From Acidimicrobiaceae bacterium (lineage in GTDB: Bacteria; Actinomycetota; Acidimicrobiia; Acidimicrobiales; RAAP-2): a stretch of 13,702 bases of DNA. The first letter of the stretch is position 1; each line of letters starts with the position of its first letter. Below, in pieces: positions 1 through 7,356 of this stretch. The stretch lies in contig PLSY01000312.1 of NCBI GenBank assembly GCA_003164275.1, forward strand, positions 16,625 to 30,326. The letters are read 5' to 3'. The position numbers and the translations under genes are program-made. The notes beneath the pieces were generated by a model that saw only the letters and a program-made list of their open reading frames with translations, was not told the origin of the DNA and made no database searches.

Positions 1-749
1 CGGTCGTAGGCCTGGTGCTGGTCCTGGTAGTCGCCGACCTCCCCGAACAGGTCCCGGTACTGCTCGTCGGCCAGCGACGAGCCTCGGCGCTTGACCGCCT
101 CGGCCAGGGTCTCGACCATTGACCGGTAGAGCCTCCGCACCTCTTGGGACGAGAGCGAGTCCGACATGCGGTCGTAACGCAGGCCGGCGGCGAACAGGAT
201 CTCGTCGGCATACATGTTGCCGATGCCGGCGACGAACTCCTGGTCCATCAACAGGGCCTTCAGGCCGCTCTTGTGCTGGGACAACAGGACCCAGAACTTC
301 TCCCAGCTCATGACGTCTTCCAACGGGTCGAAGCCAAGGTGGGCGAGCTCGGGGAGCGGTTTCGCCCCATCGACGGGGGCGGCCGAGACGAACAGCTCGC
401 CGAAGGTGCGCGGATCGACGAAGCGGAGCTGGCCACCCTGGGTGAAGGTAATGACCACCTGGGTATGGGGCGCCTTCTCCTCTTTGACGTTCTTCGCCCG
501 CTGCAGCTGACCACTCATGCCCAAGTGGACGACCAAGGTCTGGCCGTCCTCCAACGTCAACAGCAGGTACTTGCCGGCCCGGTCGATGCCCTTGATCGTG
601 TGGCCCTCCAAACGGGCGCGGAAGTGCTTGGCGCTCGGGTGGCGCCGGACGGTACGACCATTGCGTACCTCTACCGTCTTGATCTTCCGGCCCACGACCT
701 CGGTTTGGAGGTCACGCCGAATCGTCTCAACCTCGGGAAGCTCAGGCAT
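1..749 (-). CDS. mutM: Formamidopyrimidine-DNA glycosylase (Fpg/MutM), 3' end outside window
   Basis: This bifunctional base-excision repair enzyme removes 8-oxoguanine and other oxidised purines and nicks the abasic site. The protein opens with MPELPEVETI, in which Pro2 is the Schiff-base nucleophile and Glu3 the general acid. The conserved lysine of the AGKYLLL segment is Lys60, followed by HLGMSGQL. The DNA-binding helix-two-turn-helix segment is clear (residues LKALLMDQEFVAGIGNMYAD), and the reading frame is still open at the window edge after RGSSLADEQYRDLFG. About 249 residues are present; the C-terminal zinc finger expected in this family would lie beyond the edge, so its absence here means nothing. 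The start overlaps the rnc stop by 8 bp (ATGCCTGA), implying translational coupling as the last visible gene of acpP-rnc-mutM. Identification is very secure. Confidence 0.96.
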   Translation of the reverse strand, partial: MPELPEVETIRRDLQTEVVGRKIKTVEVRNGRTVRRHPSAKHFRARLEGHTIKGIDRAGKYLLLTLEDGQTLVVHLGMSGQLQRAKNVKEEKAPHTQVVITFTQGGQLRFVDPRTFGELFVSAAPVDGAKPLPELAHLGFDPLEDVMSWEKFWVLLSQHKSGLKALLMDQEFVAGIGNMYADEILFAAGLRYDRMSDSLSSQEVRRLYRSMVETLAEAVKRRGSSLADEQYRDLFGEVGDYQDQHQAYD

Positions 750-1470
750 CCCCTCCGCCTCTCTCAACATCCAACGATCCGCACGCTGCCTGGGCGGCAA
801 CCTGCTCGGCGTCCTTTTTGGAACGCCCCTCCCCCGTCCCGAGGCGCTGGCCAGCAACGTACACCGTGGCCAGGTACCTCCGAGCATGATCGGGGCCGAA
901 ACCTTCGACTTCATAGCGTGGTACGCCCCGGCCGAGACGCACCGAACGCTCTTGGAGCTTCGATTTGTGGTCCGACTCCCCCGGCTCTCCAACGGCAACG
1001 GCGATCCTGTCCTCCAACAGCGCGAGCACGAGCGTCGTGGCCGCAGCCAGGCCCCCGTCCAGGTACACGGCTCCGATCACCGCCTCGGTGGCGTCGGCCA
1101 GGATCGAGGCCTTTCCCCGGCCTCCCGAGAGGTCCTCCCCGCGACCGAGACGCAGGTGCTCGGCGATCCCGAGCTCGAGGCCCACCTCTCCCAGCACCTT
1201 CGTGTTCACGACCGATGCCCTCACCTTCGACAGCAGCCCGTCGGAGAGCTCGGGGTAGTTGCGATAGGTGTACTCGGCAACGGCCAGGCCGAGTACGGCA
1301 TCCCCCAGAAACTCGAGGCGCTCATTCGACGTCCGACCCTCGAGCTCGGCGCACCAGGAACGGTGGGCCATGGCCTCGTTCAACAGGCCAGCGTCCAAGA
1401 AGTTGTAGCCCAAGCGGTCCGAGAGTCGTTCTTTGACCTCAGGCATCCCCGAGTCAGCGGTCGGCGCCAT
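742..1470 (-). CDS. rnc: Ribonuclease III
   Basis: This endoribonuclease cleaves double-stranded RNA in rRNA maturation and mRNA turnover. At 242 aa it is of usual length. The signature NERLEFLGDAVL lies at residues 49-60 and supplies Glu50, Glu53 and Asp57. Asp126 and Glu129 in ADATEAVIGAVYLDGG complete the metal-binding set, so the catalytic domain looks intact. The C-terminal part, from about residue 166, is a double-stranded-RNA-binding domain ending in the typical GEGRSKKDAEQVAAQAA helix. The ATG at 1470 is preceded by GAGG at 6 nt spacing; a second in-frame ATG at residue 9 (1446) is possible. The gene follows acpP by 8 nt and overlaps mutM by 8 bp, so it is the middle gene of a coupled operon. 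Confidence 0.96.
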   Translation of the reverse strand: MAPTADSGMPEVKERLSDRLGYNFLDAGLLNEAMAHRSWCAELEGRTSNERLEFLGDAVLGLAVAEYTYRNYPELSDGLLSKVRASVVNTKVLGEVGLELGIAEHLRLGRGEDLSGGRGKASILADATEAVIGAVYLDGGLAAATTLVLALLEDRIAVAVGEPGESDHKSKLQERSVRLGRGVPRYEVEGFGPDHARRYLATVYVAGQRLGTGEGRSKKDAEQVAAQAACGSLDVERGGGDA

Positions 1471-1478
1471 CCAGCGCC

Positions 1479-1775
1479 TCAGGCCCCTCCGAGTTTGGCG
1501 TAGACGTAGTCCACTGCGTCTCGAACGGTGCGGAGCTCCTCTAGGTCCTCGTCATCGATGCGAAATCCCACCGACCGCTCACCGAGCTCTTCTTCTAGGC
1601 CTTCCACCAGCTCGATGAGGGCCAGCGAGTCGGCGTCCAAGTCCTCGGCGAATGAAGCCGACTCGGAGATTCCGGCCGGCTCGATCTCCAAGATGTCGGC
1701 CAACAGGTCGCGAATGAGGTCGAGAACCTGGCTGCGGTCGAGTGGAGCCTTCTCGACATGGGTCTCTGCGGGCAC
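1479..1775 (-). CDS. acpP: Acyl carrier protein
   Basis: This small acidic carrier holds growing acyl chains on a phosphopantetheine arm during fatty acid synthesis. The attachment motif is DLDADSLALIELVE, with Ser50 as the modified residue, followed by the acidic recognition helix. It is 98 aa against about 77-80 for typical AcpP. The extra length comes from a roughly 12-residue N-terminal lead and a short insert (ERSVGF) after helix II. The start is a GTG at 1775: AGGAG sits 5 nt upstream of it, whereas an ATG at 1780 in another frame directly abuts AGGAG and cannot use it. It is first in acpP-rnc-mutM. Because rnc and mutM follow closely, this is most likely the housekeeping fatty-acid ACP, although a specialised carrier cannot be excluded. 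Confidence 0.9.
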   Translation of the reverse strand: MPAETHVEKAPLDRSQVLDLIRDLLADILEIEPAGISESASFAEDLDADSLALIELVEGLEEELGERSVGFRIDDEDLEELRTVRDAVDYVYAKLGGA

Positions 1776-1780
1776 GGCAT

Positions 1781-1785
1781 CTCCT
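1781..1785 (-). promoter_or_regulatory. Ribosome binding site of acpP
   Basis: AGGAG on the minus strand lies 5 nt before the GTG at 1775. This spacing fixes the acpP start at GTG and argues against the ATG at 1780, which is out of frame and immediately next to the motif. Confidence 0.7.
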
Positions 1786-1800
1786 GTGGTTGTGGTCTTC

Positions 1801-1816
1801 TCGGCTCGAAAGCCGA
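1801..1816 (-). other. Hairpin with TTCG loop in the acpP leader
   Basis: TCGGCT and AGCCGA form a perfect 6-bp stem around a 4-nt loop. Read on the minus strand the loop is TTCG, a sequence that makes stable RNA tetraloops, although the closing pair is T-A and not the favoured C-G. No T-run follows on either strand, so it is not an intrinsic terminator. It would lie about 25 nt ahead of the acpP start in the mRNA. Any role is unproven. Confidence 0.35.
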
Positions 1817-1980
1817 CGTTCAGCGAGCCAAATGGGGCGCGGAGCGCGCAACAACGACGCCGGGATCAACGGCTGTCACCAGGTGTGATGTTATCCGATT
1901 CAGGCAAATGGGGAGGACATTCACCTGTTGGAAACACTACGGCAACCAATCAGACCCATCTCCGACGTATCACTTTGGAT

Positions 1981-3486
1981 GTGGAAGTTTCCGATGTACC
2001 CATCGCGCCCGAAGACGGCTCCGAACCGGAGCCGTCCCCTTGGCCGTCATTCGACCCTGGGCTCTTCTACGACGAGTTGGTCGGCCCAAACGGTGCCCCG
2101 AGGCCGGCGGCCGAGGCCCTGTGGCGCCACTTCACCGAGCTAGGCCCCGAAGCCCTGGCTGAGCGGCAAGAGGCCGCCGACAGGGAGATGCGGGCCATAG
2201 GGGTGACTTTCACCGTCTACGAGGGGAGCACCGGCGTCGATCGCCCGTGGCCTTTCGACATCATCCCCCGGGTTATGCCCTCCGACGAGTGGCAGCTCAT
2301 CGAGTCGGGGCTGGTCCAGCGGCTGAACGCCCTCAACCTGTTCATCGACGACGTCTACCACGAACAGCGATGCGTGAGCTCGGGGATCGTCCCATCCGAG
2401 CTCGTCTCGGGCTCTCCCAACTTCCGCCGGGAGTGCGTGGGCATCGACCCGCCCGGAGGCATCTGGGCCCACATCTGCGGGAGCGACCTGATACGGGACG
2501 AGGACGGCATCGTCTACGTCCTGGAGGACAACCTGCGCGTCCCCTCTGGGGTCTCCTACCTGTTGGAGAACAGGATGGTAGCCAAACACGTCTTCCCCGA
2601 GATGTTCCGCCACTACAGCATCGAGCCCGTAGACCCCTACATCGGGCGCCTAGCCAACATGCTGGCCTCGGTGTCCCCATCGACCGGCGACCCGACCATG
2701 GTCGTTCTCACGCCGGGCATCTACAACTCGGCCTACTTCGAGCATGCCTTCTTGGCCCAGCAGCTCGGCATCGAGCTGGTCGAGGGCAGTGACCTCGTGG
2801 TCTTGGACGACGACTGTGTCTACGCCCGCACCATCGACGGGCTCCAGCAAGTCGATGTCATCTATCGGCGCATCGACGACCTGTACCTCGACCCCGAGGT
2901 CTTCGTGCCCGAGTCGCTCCTTGGGGTGCCCGGGCTGATGAGGGCCTGGCGCTCGGGGCGGGTGGCCCTCGTCAACGCGCCGGGAGCCGGCATCGCCGAC
3001 GACAAGAAGGTGTACTCCTACGTCCCCGACATCATCCGCTTCTTCCTGGACGAGGAGCCCATCTTGGCCACCGTGCCGACGCTTCGGTGCAGCGACGAGG
3101 ACTCCCGCCACTATGTGCTGTCCAACCTCGAGCGGCTGGTGGTGAAGCCGGCCAACGAGTCGGGCGGCTACGGGGTCCTGGTCGGGACCCAGGCGTCGAC
3201 CGAGGAGCTGGCCGCCGCGGCCAAGCAGATCGAGACCGAGCCCAACAAGTGGGTGGCCCAGCCGGTCATCTCGTTGTCGACAGCCCCTACCCTGTGTGAC
3301 GGGGAGATCGCTCCCCGCCATGTCGACCTACGACCGTTCATCCTGTTGGGCCCCGAGGGGGCCTACGTCACCCGGGGAGGGCTCACCCGGGTGGCCCGCA
3401 ACGCCGGCTCCCTGGTCGTCAACTCGTCCCAGGGCGGCGGGAGCAAGGACACCTGGGTGGTCGATACCAGGGGCCAGACGACATGA
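1981..3486 (+). CDS. Circularly permuted type-2 ATP-grasp protein (DUF404/DUF407), likely active ligase
   Basis: ATP-grasp enzymes activate a carboxylate as an acyl phosphate and join it to an amine; this permuted family is predicted to make peptide-like amide bonds on an unknown substrate. Typical blocks follow in order: FDPGLFYDELVGPNGAPRP near the N-terminus, GVTFTVY, LNLFIDDVYHEQ, LEDNLRVPSGVSYLLENR (Glu182, Asp183, Asn184), a VVLTPG block, VIYRRIDDLYLDPEVF, then VVKPANESGGYG with Lys389 and a glycine loop at 395-398. It ends with RPFILLGPEGAYVTRGGLTR and SKDTWVVD. Putative metal- and nucleotide-binding residues are present, so I infer activity. The open frame extends to 1528, but low third-position GC before 1981 and a TTA codon argue that translation begins at GTG 1981 or TTG 1975; ATG 1888 is less likely. 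No clear Shine-Dalgarno precedes the start. It is first in a four-gene operon, overlapping the next gene by ATGA. Confidence 0.9.
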   Translation: MEVSDVPIAPEDGSEPEPSPWPSFDPGLFYDELVGPNGAPRPAAEALWRHFTELGPEALAERQEAADREMRAIGVTFTVYEGSTGVDRPWPFDIIPRVMPSDEWQLIESGLVQRLNALNLFIDDVYHEQRCVSSGIVPSELVSGSPNFRRECVGIDPPGGIWAHICGSDLIRDEDGIVYVLEDNLRVPSGVSYLLENRMVAKHVFPEMFRHYSIEPVDPYIGRLANMLASVSPSTGDPTMVVLTPGIYNSAYFEHAFLAQQLGIELVEGSDLVVLDDDCVYARTIDGLQQVDVIYRRIDDLYLDPEVFVPESLLGVPGLMRAWRSGRVALVNAPGAGIADDKKVYSYVPDIIRFFLDEEPILATVPTLRCSDEDSRHYVLSNLERLVVKPANESGGYGVLVGTQASTEELAAAAKQIETEPNKWVAQPVISLSTAPTLCDGEIAPRHVDLRPFILLGPEGAYVTRGGLTRVARNAGSLVVNSSQGGGSKDTWVVDTRGQTT

Positions 3487-4598
3487 CCCAGCCCCAGATC
3501 GACCGCGACATCCAAGACCAGGGGGAAAGCGACGCCGTCGGCCTGCCCGACCCCGCATCGATCGACCATGACCATCTTGGGGACGACTCCCCAAAAGAAC
3601 CGAAGGGACCCACCATGCTGCTCGCACGAATGGCCGAAGCCGTCTACTGGGCCGGCCGCTACCTGGAGCGCGCCGAGTGCACGGCCCGCATCGTCCAGGC
3701 CCACACCGACACCCATGTCGACATGCCGGTCGGACAGGACGTCGGATGGGCGCCCCTCCTCTCTATCGTCGGGGTCGACAGCGAATTTGCCGAGCGCTAC
3801 CACCAGGCCACTGAGGCCGACGAGGTGGATGCGGCCGAGGAGGACGTGATCGAGTTCCTCCTCCACGGGACCGAGAACCCCTCTTCAATCCTCGGAGCCG
3901 TCGCCGCGGCCAGGGAGAACCTGCGAACCGCCCGCCCGGTCGTGCCCCGCGAGGCCTGGGAGGCGTGCAACCATCTCTACCTCATGTGCTCCGACCATCT
4001 CGACGAGGCGAAGAGCCGAAAGGGCCGCGTCCAGTGGCTGCGTCGGGTCATCGCCGGCTGCCAACAGATCAACGGCATCATGCTCGGCACCATGAGCCGG
4101 GACGAGGCCATGTCCTTTTTGCTCATGGGCGAGAACTTGGAACGGGCCGACTTGACCACCCGGGTCCTCGACGTGCGCTCGGAGAACCTCCACTCCCAGC
4201 GGGGCGACGACCCCTACGAGGTGGTCCACTGGATGTCGGTGCTCCGCTCCCTCGCCGCCTACCAGCCCTACCGGCGCGCCATGCCCGCCCGACCCCAGGG
4301 CGGCTCGACCCTCCGGTTCCTCCTCCAAGACGACCGGTTCCCCCGGGCGGTCAGCGCCTGTTTGTCCGAGACCCGCTCACACCTAAAGGGCCTGGCCCGC
4401 TCGGAGAACGCCCTCGACGCCTGCGCCGACGCCTCGATGGTGGTGGCCTCGGCCGCCGTCCCCCACCTGACCCTTGGAGGGCTCTCGGAGTTCTTGGACG
4501 AGGTGCAGGTGGCCCTGGCCGACATTCACGACCGCATCCACGAGACCTACTTCCGCCCCTCGTTCGTCGGCTGGCAGCCTGACTCCGTCGCATCATGA
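3483..4598 (+). CDS. Alpha-E domain protein (DUF403)
   Basis: Alpha-E proteins are all-helical partners encoded beside permuted ATP-grasp ligases; their biochemical role is unknown, perhaps a scaffold or part of the ligase active site. The recognised domain starts at MLLARMAEAVYWAGRYLERAE and includes TMSRDEAMSFLLMGENLERAD, LLQDDRFPRAV and a C-terminal helical region. ERA-type motifs occur near residues 60 and 218, suggesting two related halves. ATG 3483 overlaps the preceding stop as ATGA, and AGGGG lies 9 nt upstream. The 44 codons before the domain have coding-like position-specific GC (about 75, 43 and 80 percent), so I keep this start. The family usually begins at its first helix, so an internal start at ATG 3615, with AAGGGA 6 nt upstream, could give the standard 327-aa protein. 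The extension is hydrophilic and rich in Asp, Gln and Pro. Confidence 0.87.
   Translation: MTQPQIDRDIQDQGESDAVGLPDPASIDHDHLGDDSPKEPKGPTMLLARMAEAVYWAGRYLERAECTARIVQAHTDTHVDMPVGQDVGWAPLLSIVGVDSEFAERYHQATEADEVDAAEEDVIEFLLHGTENPSSILGAVAAARENLRTARPVVPREAWEACNHLYLMCSDHLDEAKSRKGRVQWLRRVIAGCQQINGIMLGTMSRDEAMSFLLMGENLERADLTTRVLDVRSENLHSQRGDDPYEVVHWMSVLRSLAAYQPYRRAMPARPQGGSTLRFLLQDDRFPRAVSACLSETRSHLKGLARSENALDACADASMVVASAAVPHLTLGGLSEFLDEVQVALADIHDRIHETYFRPSFVGWQPDSVAS
3603..3608 (+). promoter_or_regulatory. Possible internal ribosome binding site for a short alpha-E form
   Basis: AAGGGA sits 6 nt before an in-frame ATG at 3615. That ATG coincides with the usual first residue of alpha-E domains. It may be the true start or a second start giving two forms of the protein. 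Confidence 0.4.
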
Positions 4599-4605
4599 CC
4601 GGGCG

Positions 4606-7356
4606 ATGACAGCCACGACCGCGGTCGGCCCAGACGGGCTCGACAGGGCGATGGGTCCAGGTGGAACGGAGACGAACGACTACACGCCGCTGCCCGGTCG
4701 TAGCGATGAGTACCTCAGTCCCGACGGGACGGTCCGTACCCGCTGGAAACAGGTCGAAGCGGAGCTGTCCGGGCTCGGCCCGAGCGGCCTCTTGGCCCGG
4801 CGCAGCGAGGTGGCCCGCCTGCTGCGGAACGAGGGGGCCACCTACAACGTCAGCCGAGGCACGCAGACCCGCCGCCAGGCCTGGTCCCTCGACCCCTGCC
4901 CGCTCGTCCTGGACGACGGCGAATGGTCGGCCCTGGAGGCGGCCGTGGCCCAGCGGGTGTGCCTGCTCGACCTCATCTTCGGTGACGTCTACGGAAAGCG
5001 AAAGCTCGTGGCCGAAGGGCTGATCCCGGCCCAGCTGGTCCTCGGCCACCCGGCCTTCCTGCGGGCCTGCGTCGGCCAGGTCGGCCTCGACACCCAGCGG
5101 CTGTTCCTCACCGCCGTCGACGTCATCAGAGACGACAACGGCGAGTTCCGGGCCATCGGTGACCGGTGCCAGGCGCCCTCGGGCCTGGGCTACGCCCTAG
5201 TCAACCGGACCATCCTCTCCCGGGTGCTGCCCAACTTGCACCGCGAGTCGGGCGTCGAGCGCCTCGCCGGGTTCTTCCGCTCCATCCGGGCCGGGGTGGC
5301 AGCGGCCGCCCCCGACGGCGTCGAGGAACCCAGGGTGGTCATCCTCACTCCCGGACCTCTGTCGGAGACGTACTTCGAGCACGCCTACCTCGCCTCCTAC
5401 CTCGGCTATGCCCTGGTCGAGGGCCGTGACCTGGTCGTGAACAACAATCGGGTGTGGCTTCGCTCGTTGGCCGGGTTCGACCCGGTCGACGTGGTCATCC
5501 GCCGGGTCGACGACCTGTGGTGCGACCCCGTCGAGCTGAAGGCCGACTCCCTACTCGGCGTACCCGGGCTGTTGGAGGTGGCCCGCCGTGGCCGGGTGGC
5601 CATCGTCAACCCCTTGGGGGCCGGTGTCGTCGAGGACCCGGCCCTGACCGGGCTCCTCTCCGACCTCGCGCCCATCCTCCTCGGCGAGGAGCTGAAGCTC
5701 CGCGGGCCCGAGACGTGGTGGTGCGGGGACGACGACAGCCGGTCCTTTGTCCTCGGCCACCTGGCCGACTTGATGGTCCTGCCCGTCCGGCCGTCGCCCA
5801 CCGAGCCGCCGGTGGTGGCGGCCACCCTGTCCTCCGCTGAGCTGGCCGAGCTGGCCGATCGCATCCGCATTCGTCCGTGGGCCTGGGTGGGCCAGGAGGT
5901 TCTGTTGGCCTCGACCACCCCGACGGTCACCGACACCGGGACGATCGAGCCCCGGCCCGCCGTGCTTCGGACCTTCGCGGTGACCGACGCCAACGAGAGC
6001 GCCGGTGACTCCCACGGCCTGACTGTCCTGCCTGGCGGACTGACCAGGGTCGGGGCGGACGCCGAGACCGTCATCATCTCCAGCCGGAGCGAGGGGACGA
6101 GCAAGGACACCTGGGTGGCCTCGGCTGAGCCCGCACTGCAGCAGAGCACCTGGCTCCGGTCGGCCCGCACCACGATTCGCCCCCCGGTCGTGTCCGAGAC
6201 CGCCACACTTCTGCCCGGACGAGTGGCCGCCCAGCTGTTCATGCTCGGCCGCACTGCCGAGCATGCCGAGCTGGTCATCCGCTTGATCCGCACGGTGCTC
6301 ACCCGCCTCGACCAGCCCCTCGGAGTGGGCGTCGACGGAGGTGCCGAGTCCCTCCAGGTCCTGCTCCTCGCCCTCGGCACGGTGTCCGGCTTCGACCCGG
6401 TGACCGAGCCCGAGGGCGCCGTCTTCCCGGCCACCGACAGGCACCCGAGCGCCTGGGGCAGGCCGCGCCTGACAGAGGTCCCCACGACTGGCGACGCCGG
6501 CGAGGACGCTCCGGCCGAGGGCAGTGATGCCCAAGAGGTCCCGACCGATCGACGGGCACTCTCGCTCCTCCTCGACGCCGGGGTCGACGGCAGCCTGGTC
6601 TCCTCGCTCGGACTGCTGGTCGACGCCGCTTACTCGGTGAGAGAGCAGCTCTCGGGTGACACCTGGCAGCTGGTGGGCGACGTCGAAGAGGAACTCGCCC
6701 GACTCCGCAACCGGCCGCCCACGCAGCTGGTCGGCGTCCAGTCCAGCCTGCAGCGACTCCTCCAGGCCCTCCTCGCTCTTTCGGGCCTCTCGGCCGAGAA
6801 CATGGAGCGGGACTCGGCATGGCTGTTCCTCGACGCCGGTCGGCGCATCGAGCGGGCCCAGTCCCTCGTCCGGCTGTTGCGCTCGTTGCTCGTCCTCCAG
6901 CGGGCCCCAGTGGTCGAGGAGCTGCTGCTCGAGTCGCTGCTCAAGACCTCGGAGTCGCTGATCATCTTCCGGCGTCGCTCCGGGCAGATCATGCACGCCG
7001 CCGGTGCCGTCGACCTGTTGGTCTACGACGCGGCGAATCCGAGGAGCGTGATCTACCAGCTGGACCGCCTGGTCAACCACCTGGCCGACCTGCCGAAGCA
7101 GTCGCCGGCCCAACGGATGGGCGAAGAGGAGCAGCTCGTCCTCCAGGCGACCACCCTGCTCCGGTTGACCGACGCCACCCGCCTGGCCGCAGTCGACCCC
7201 GACCTCGGGCGCCGCCTCGAACTGGACGGCGTACTCGGCCGGGCTGACCAGCTGTTGGCTGAGTTGCTGGACAGTTTGCGGCACACCTTCTTCGCCCATG
7301 AGAGGCTGTCCGTGCTGGCAGGACGGAATGCCGACGGCAACGGGGGCAGCTCATGA
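4606..7356 (+). CDS. Fusion of a degenerate permuted ATP-grasp domain with an alpha-E domain
   Basis: This 916-aa protein repeats the two preceding genes as one polypeptide. Residues 1-520 resemble the first ATP-grasp protein (YNVSRGTQTRRQAWSLDP, LLDLIFGDVYGKR, VVILTPGPLSETYFEHAYLA, VVIRRVDDLWCDP, GGLTRV, SKDTWVAS). Residues from about 536 form an alpha-E region (GRVAAQLFMLGRTAEHAEL, then MERDSAWLFLDAGRRIERAQ) with an acidic, Pro/Asp-rich insert near residues 620-655. Key ATP-grasp residues differ from the first copy: the EDN triad becomes Gly185-Asp186-Arg187, the lysine becomes Leu392, and the GGYG loop is gone. I infer a non-catalytic or altered paralogue. From memory, fused copies elsewhere often carry a DRTQAPSG-like version of this block. 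ATG 4606 was chosen because it lies 7 nt after the alpha-E stop; the longer frame from 4474 overlaps that gene. ATG 4651 is an alternative. The stop overlaps the next start by ATGA. Confidence 0.88.
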   Translation: MTATTAVGPDGLDRAMGPGGTETNDYTPLPGRSDEYLSPDGTVRTRWKQVEAELSGLGPSGLLARRSEVARLLRNEGATYNVSRGTQTRRQAWSLDPCPLVLDDGEWSALEAAVAQRVCLLDLIFGDVYGKRKLVAEGLIPAQLVLGHPAFLRACVGQVGLDTQRLFLTAVDVIRDDNGEFRAIGDRCQAPSGLGYALVNRTILSRVLPNLHRESGVERLAGFFRSIRAGVAAAAPDGVEEPRVVILTPGPLSETYFEHAYLASYLGYALVEGRDLVVNNNRVWLRSLAGFDPVDVVIRRVDDLWCDPVELKADSLLGVPGLLEVARRGRVAIVNPLGAGVVEDPALTGLLSDLAPILLGEELKLRGPETWWCGDDDSRSFVLGHLADLMVLPVRPSPTEPPVVAATLSSAELAELADRIRIRPWAWVGQEVLLASTTPTVTDTGTIEPRPAVLRTFAVTDANESAGDSHGLTVLPGGLTRVGADAETVIISSRSEGTSKDTWVASAEPALQQSTWLRSARTTIRPPVVSETATLLPGRVAAQLFMLGRTAEHAELVIRLIRTVLTRLDQPLGVGVDGGAESLQVLLLALGTVSGFDPVTEPEGAVFPATDRHPSAWGRPRLTEVPTTGDAGEDAPAEGSDAQEVPTDRRALSLLLDAGVDGSLVSSLGLLVDAAYSVREQLSGDTWQLVGDVEEELARLRNRPPTQLVGVQSSLQRLLQALLALSGLSAENMERDSAWLFLDAGRRIERAQSLVRLLRSLLVLQRAPVVEELLLESLLKTSESLIIFRRRSGQIMHAAGAVDLLVYDAANPRSVIYQLDRLVNHLADLPKQSPAQRMGEEEQLVLQATTLLRLTDATRLAAVDPDLGRRLELDGVLGRADQLLAELLDSLRHTFFAHERLSVLAGRNADGNGGSS

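Larger units (their letters stand above)
1776..1980. promoter_or_regulatory. Divergent intergenic region between acpP and the ATP-grasp operon
   Basis: These 205 bases must carry promoters for both the minus-strand acpP operon and the plus-strand ATP-grasp operon. They are visibly less GC-rich than the genes. Counting by hand, only 12 of 31 codons in the open frame from ATG 1888 to 1980 end in G or C, and one is TTA, so the stretch does not look coding. A possible acpP -10 is TAACAT on the minus strand at 1888-1893. A possible operon -10 is TATCAC at 1968-1973. Neither has a convincing -35 box. A small hairpin at 1801-1816 is listed separately. Confidence 0.5.

Noticed and set aside
1..749. 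MutM lacking its zinc finger as a possible truncation
   Set aside because: The frame is still open at the window edge, so the missing C-terminus is a boundary effect.
144..1436. Plus-strand open frame of 430 codons across mutM and rnc
   Set aside because: Both minus-strand genes carry complete catalytic motifs, and the plus-strand product has no recognisable domain and turns Arg/Pro-rich.
5551..7299. Long minus-strand open frame of 582 codons opposite the fusion gene
   Set aside because: It mirrors high-GC codons of the plus-strand gene, gives a Gln/Gly/Arg-rich protein with no recognisable domain, and the plus strand shows clear family motifs throughout.
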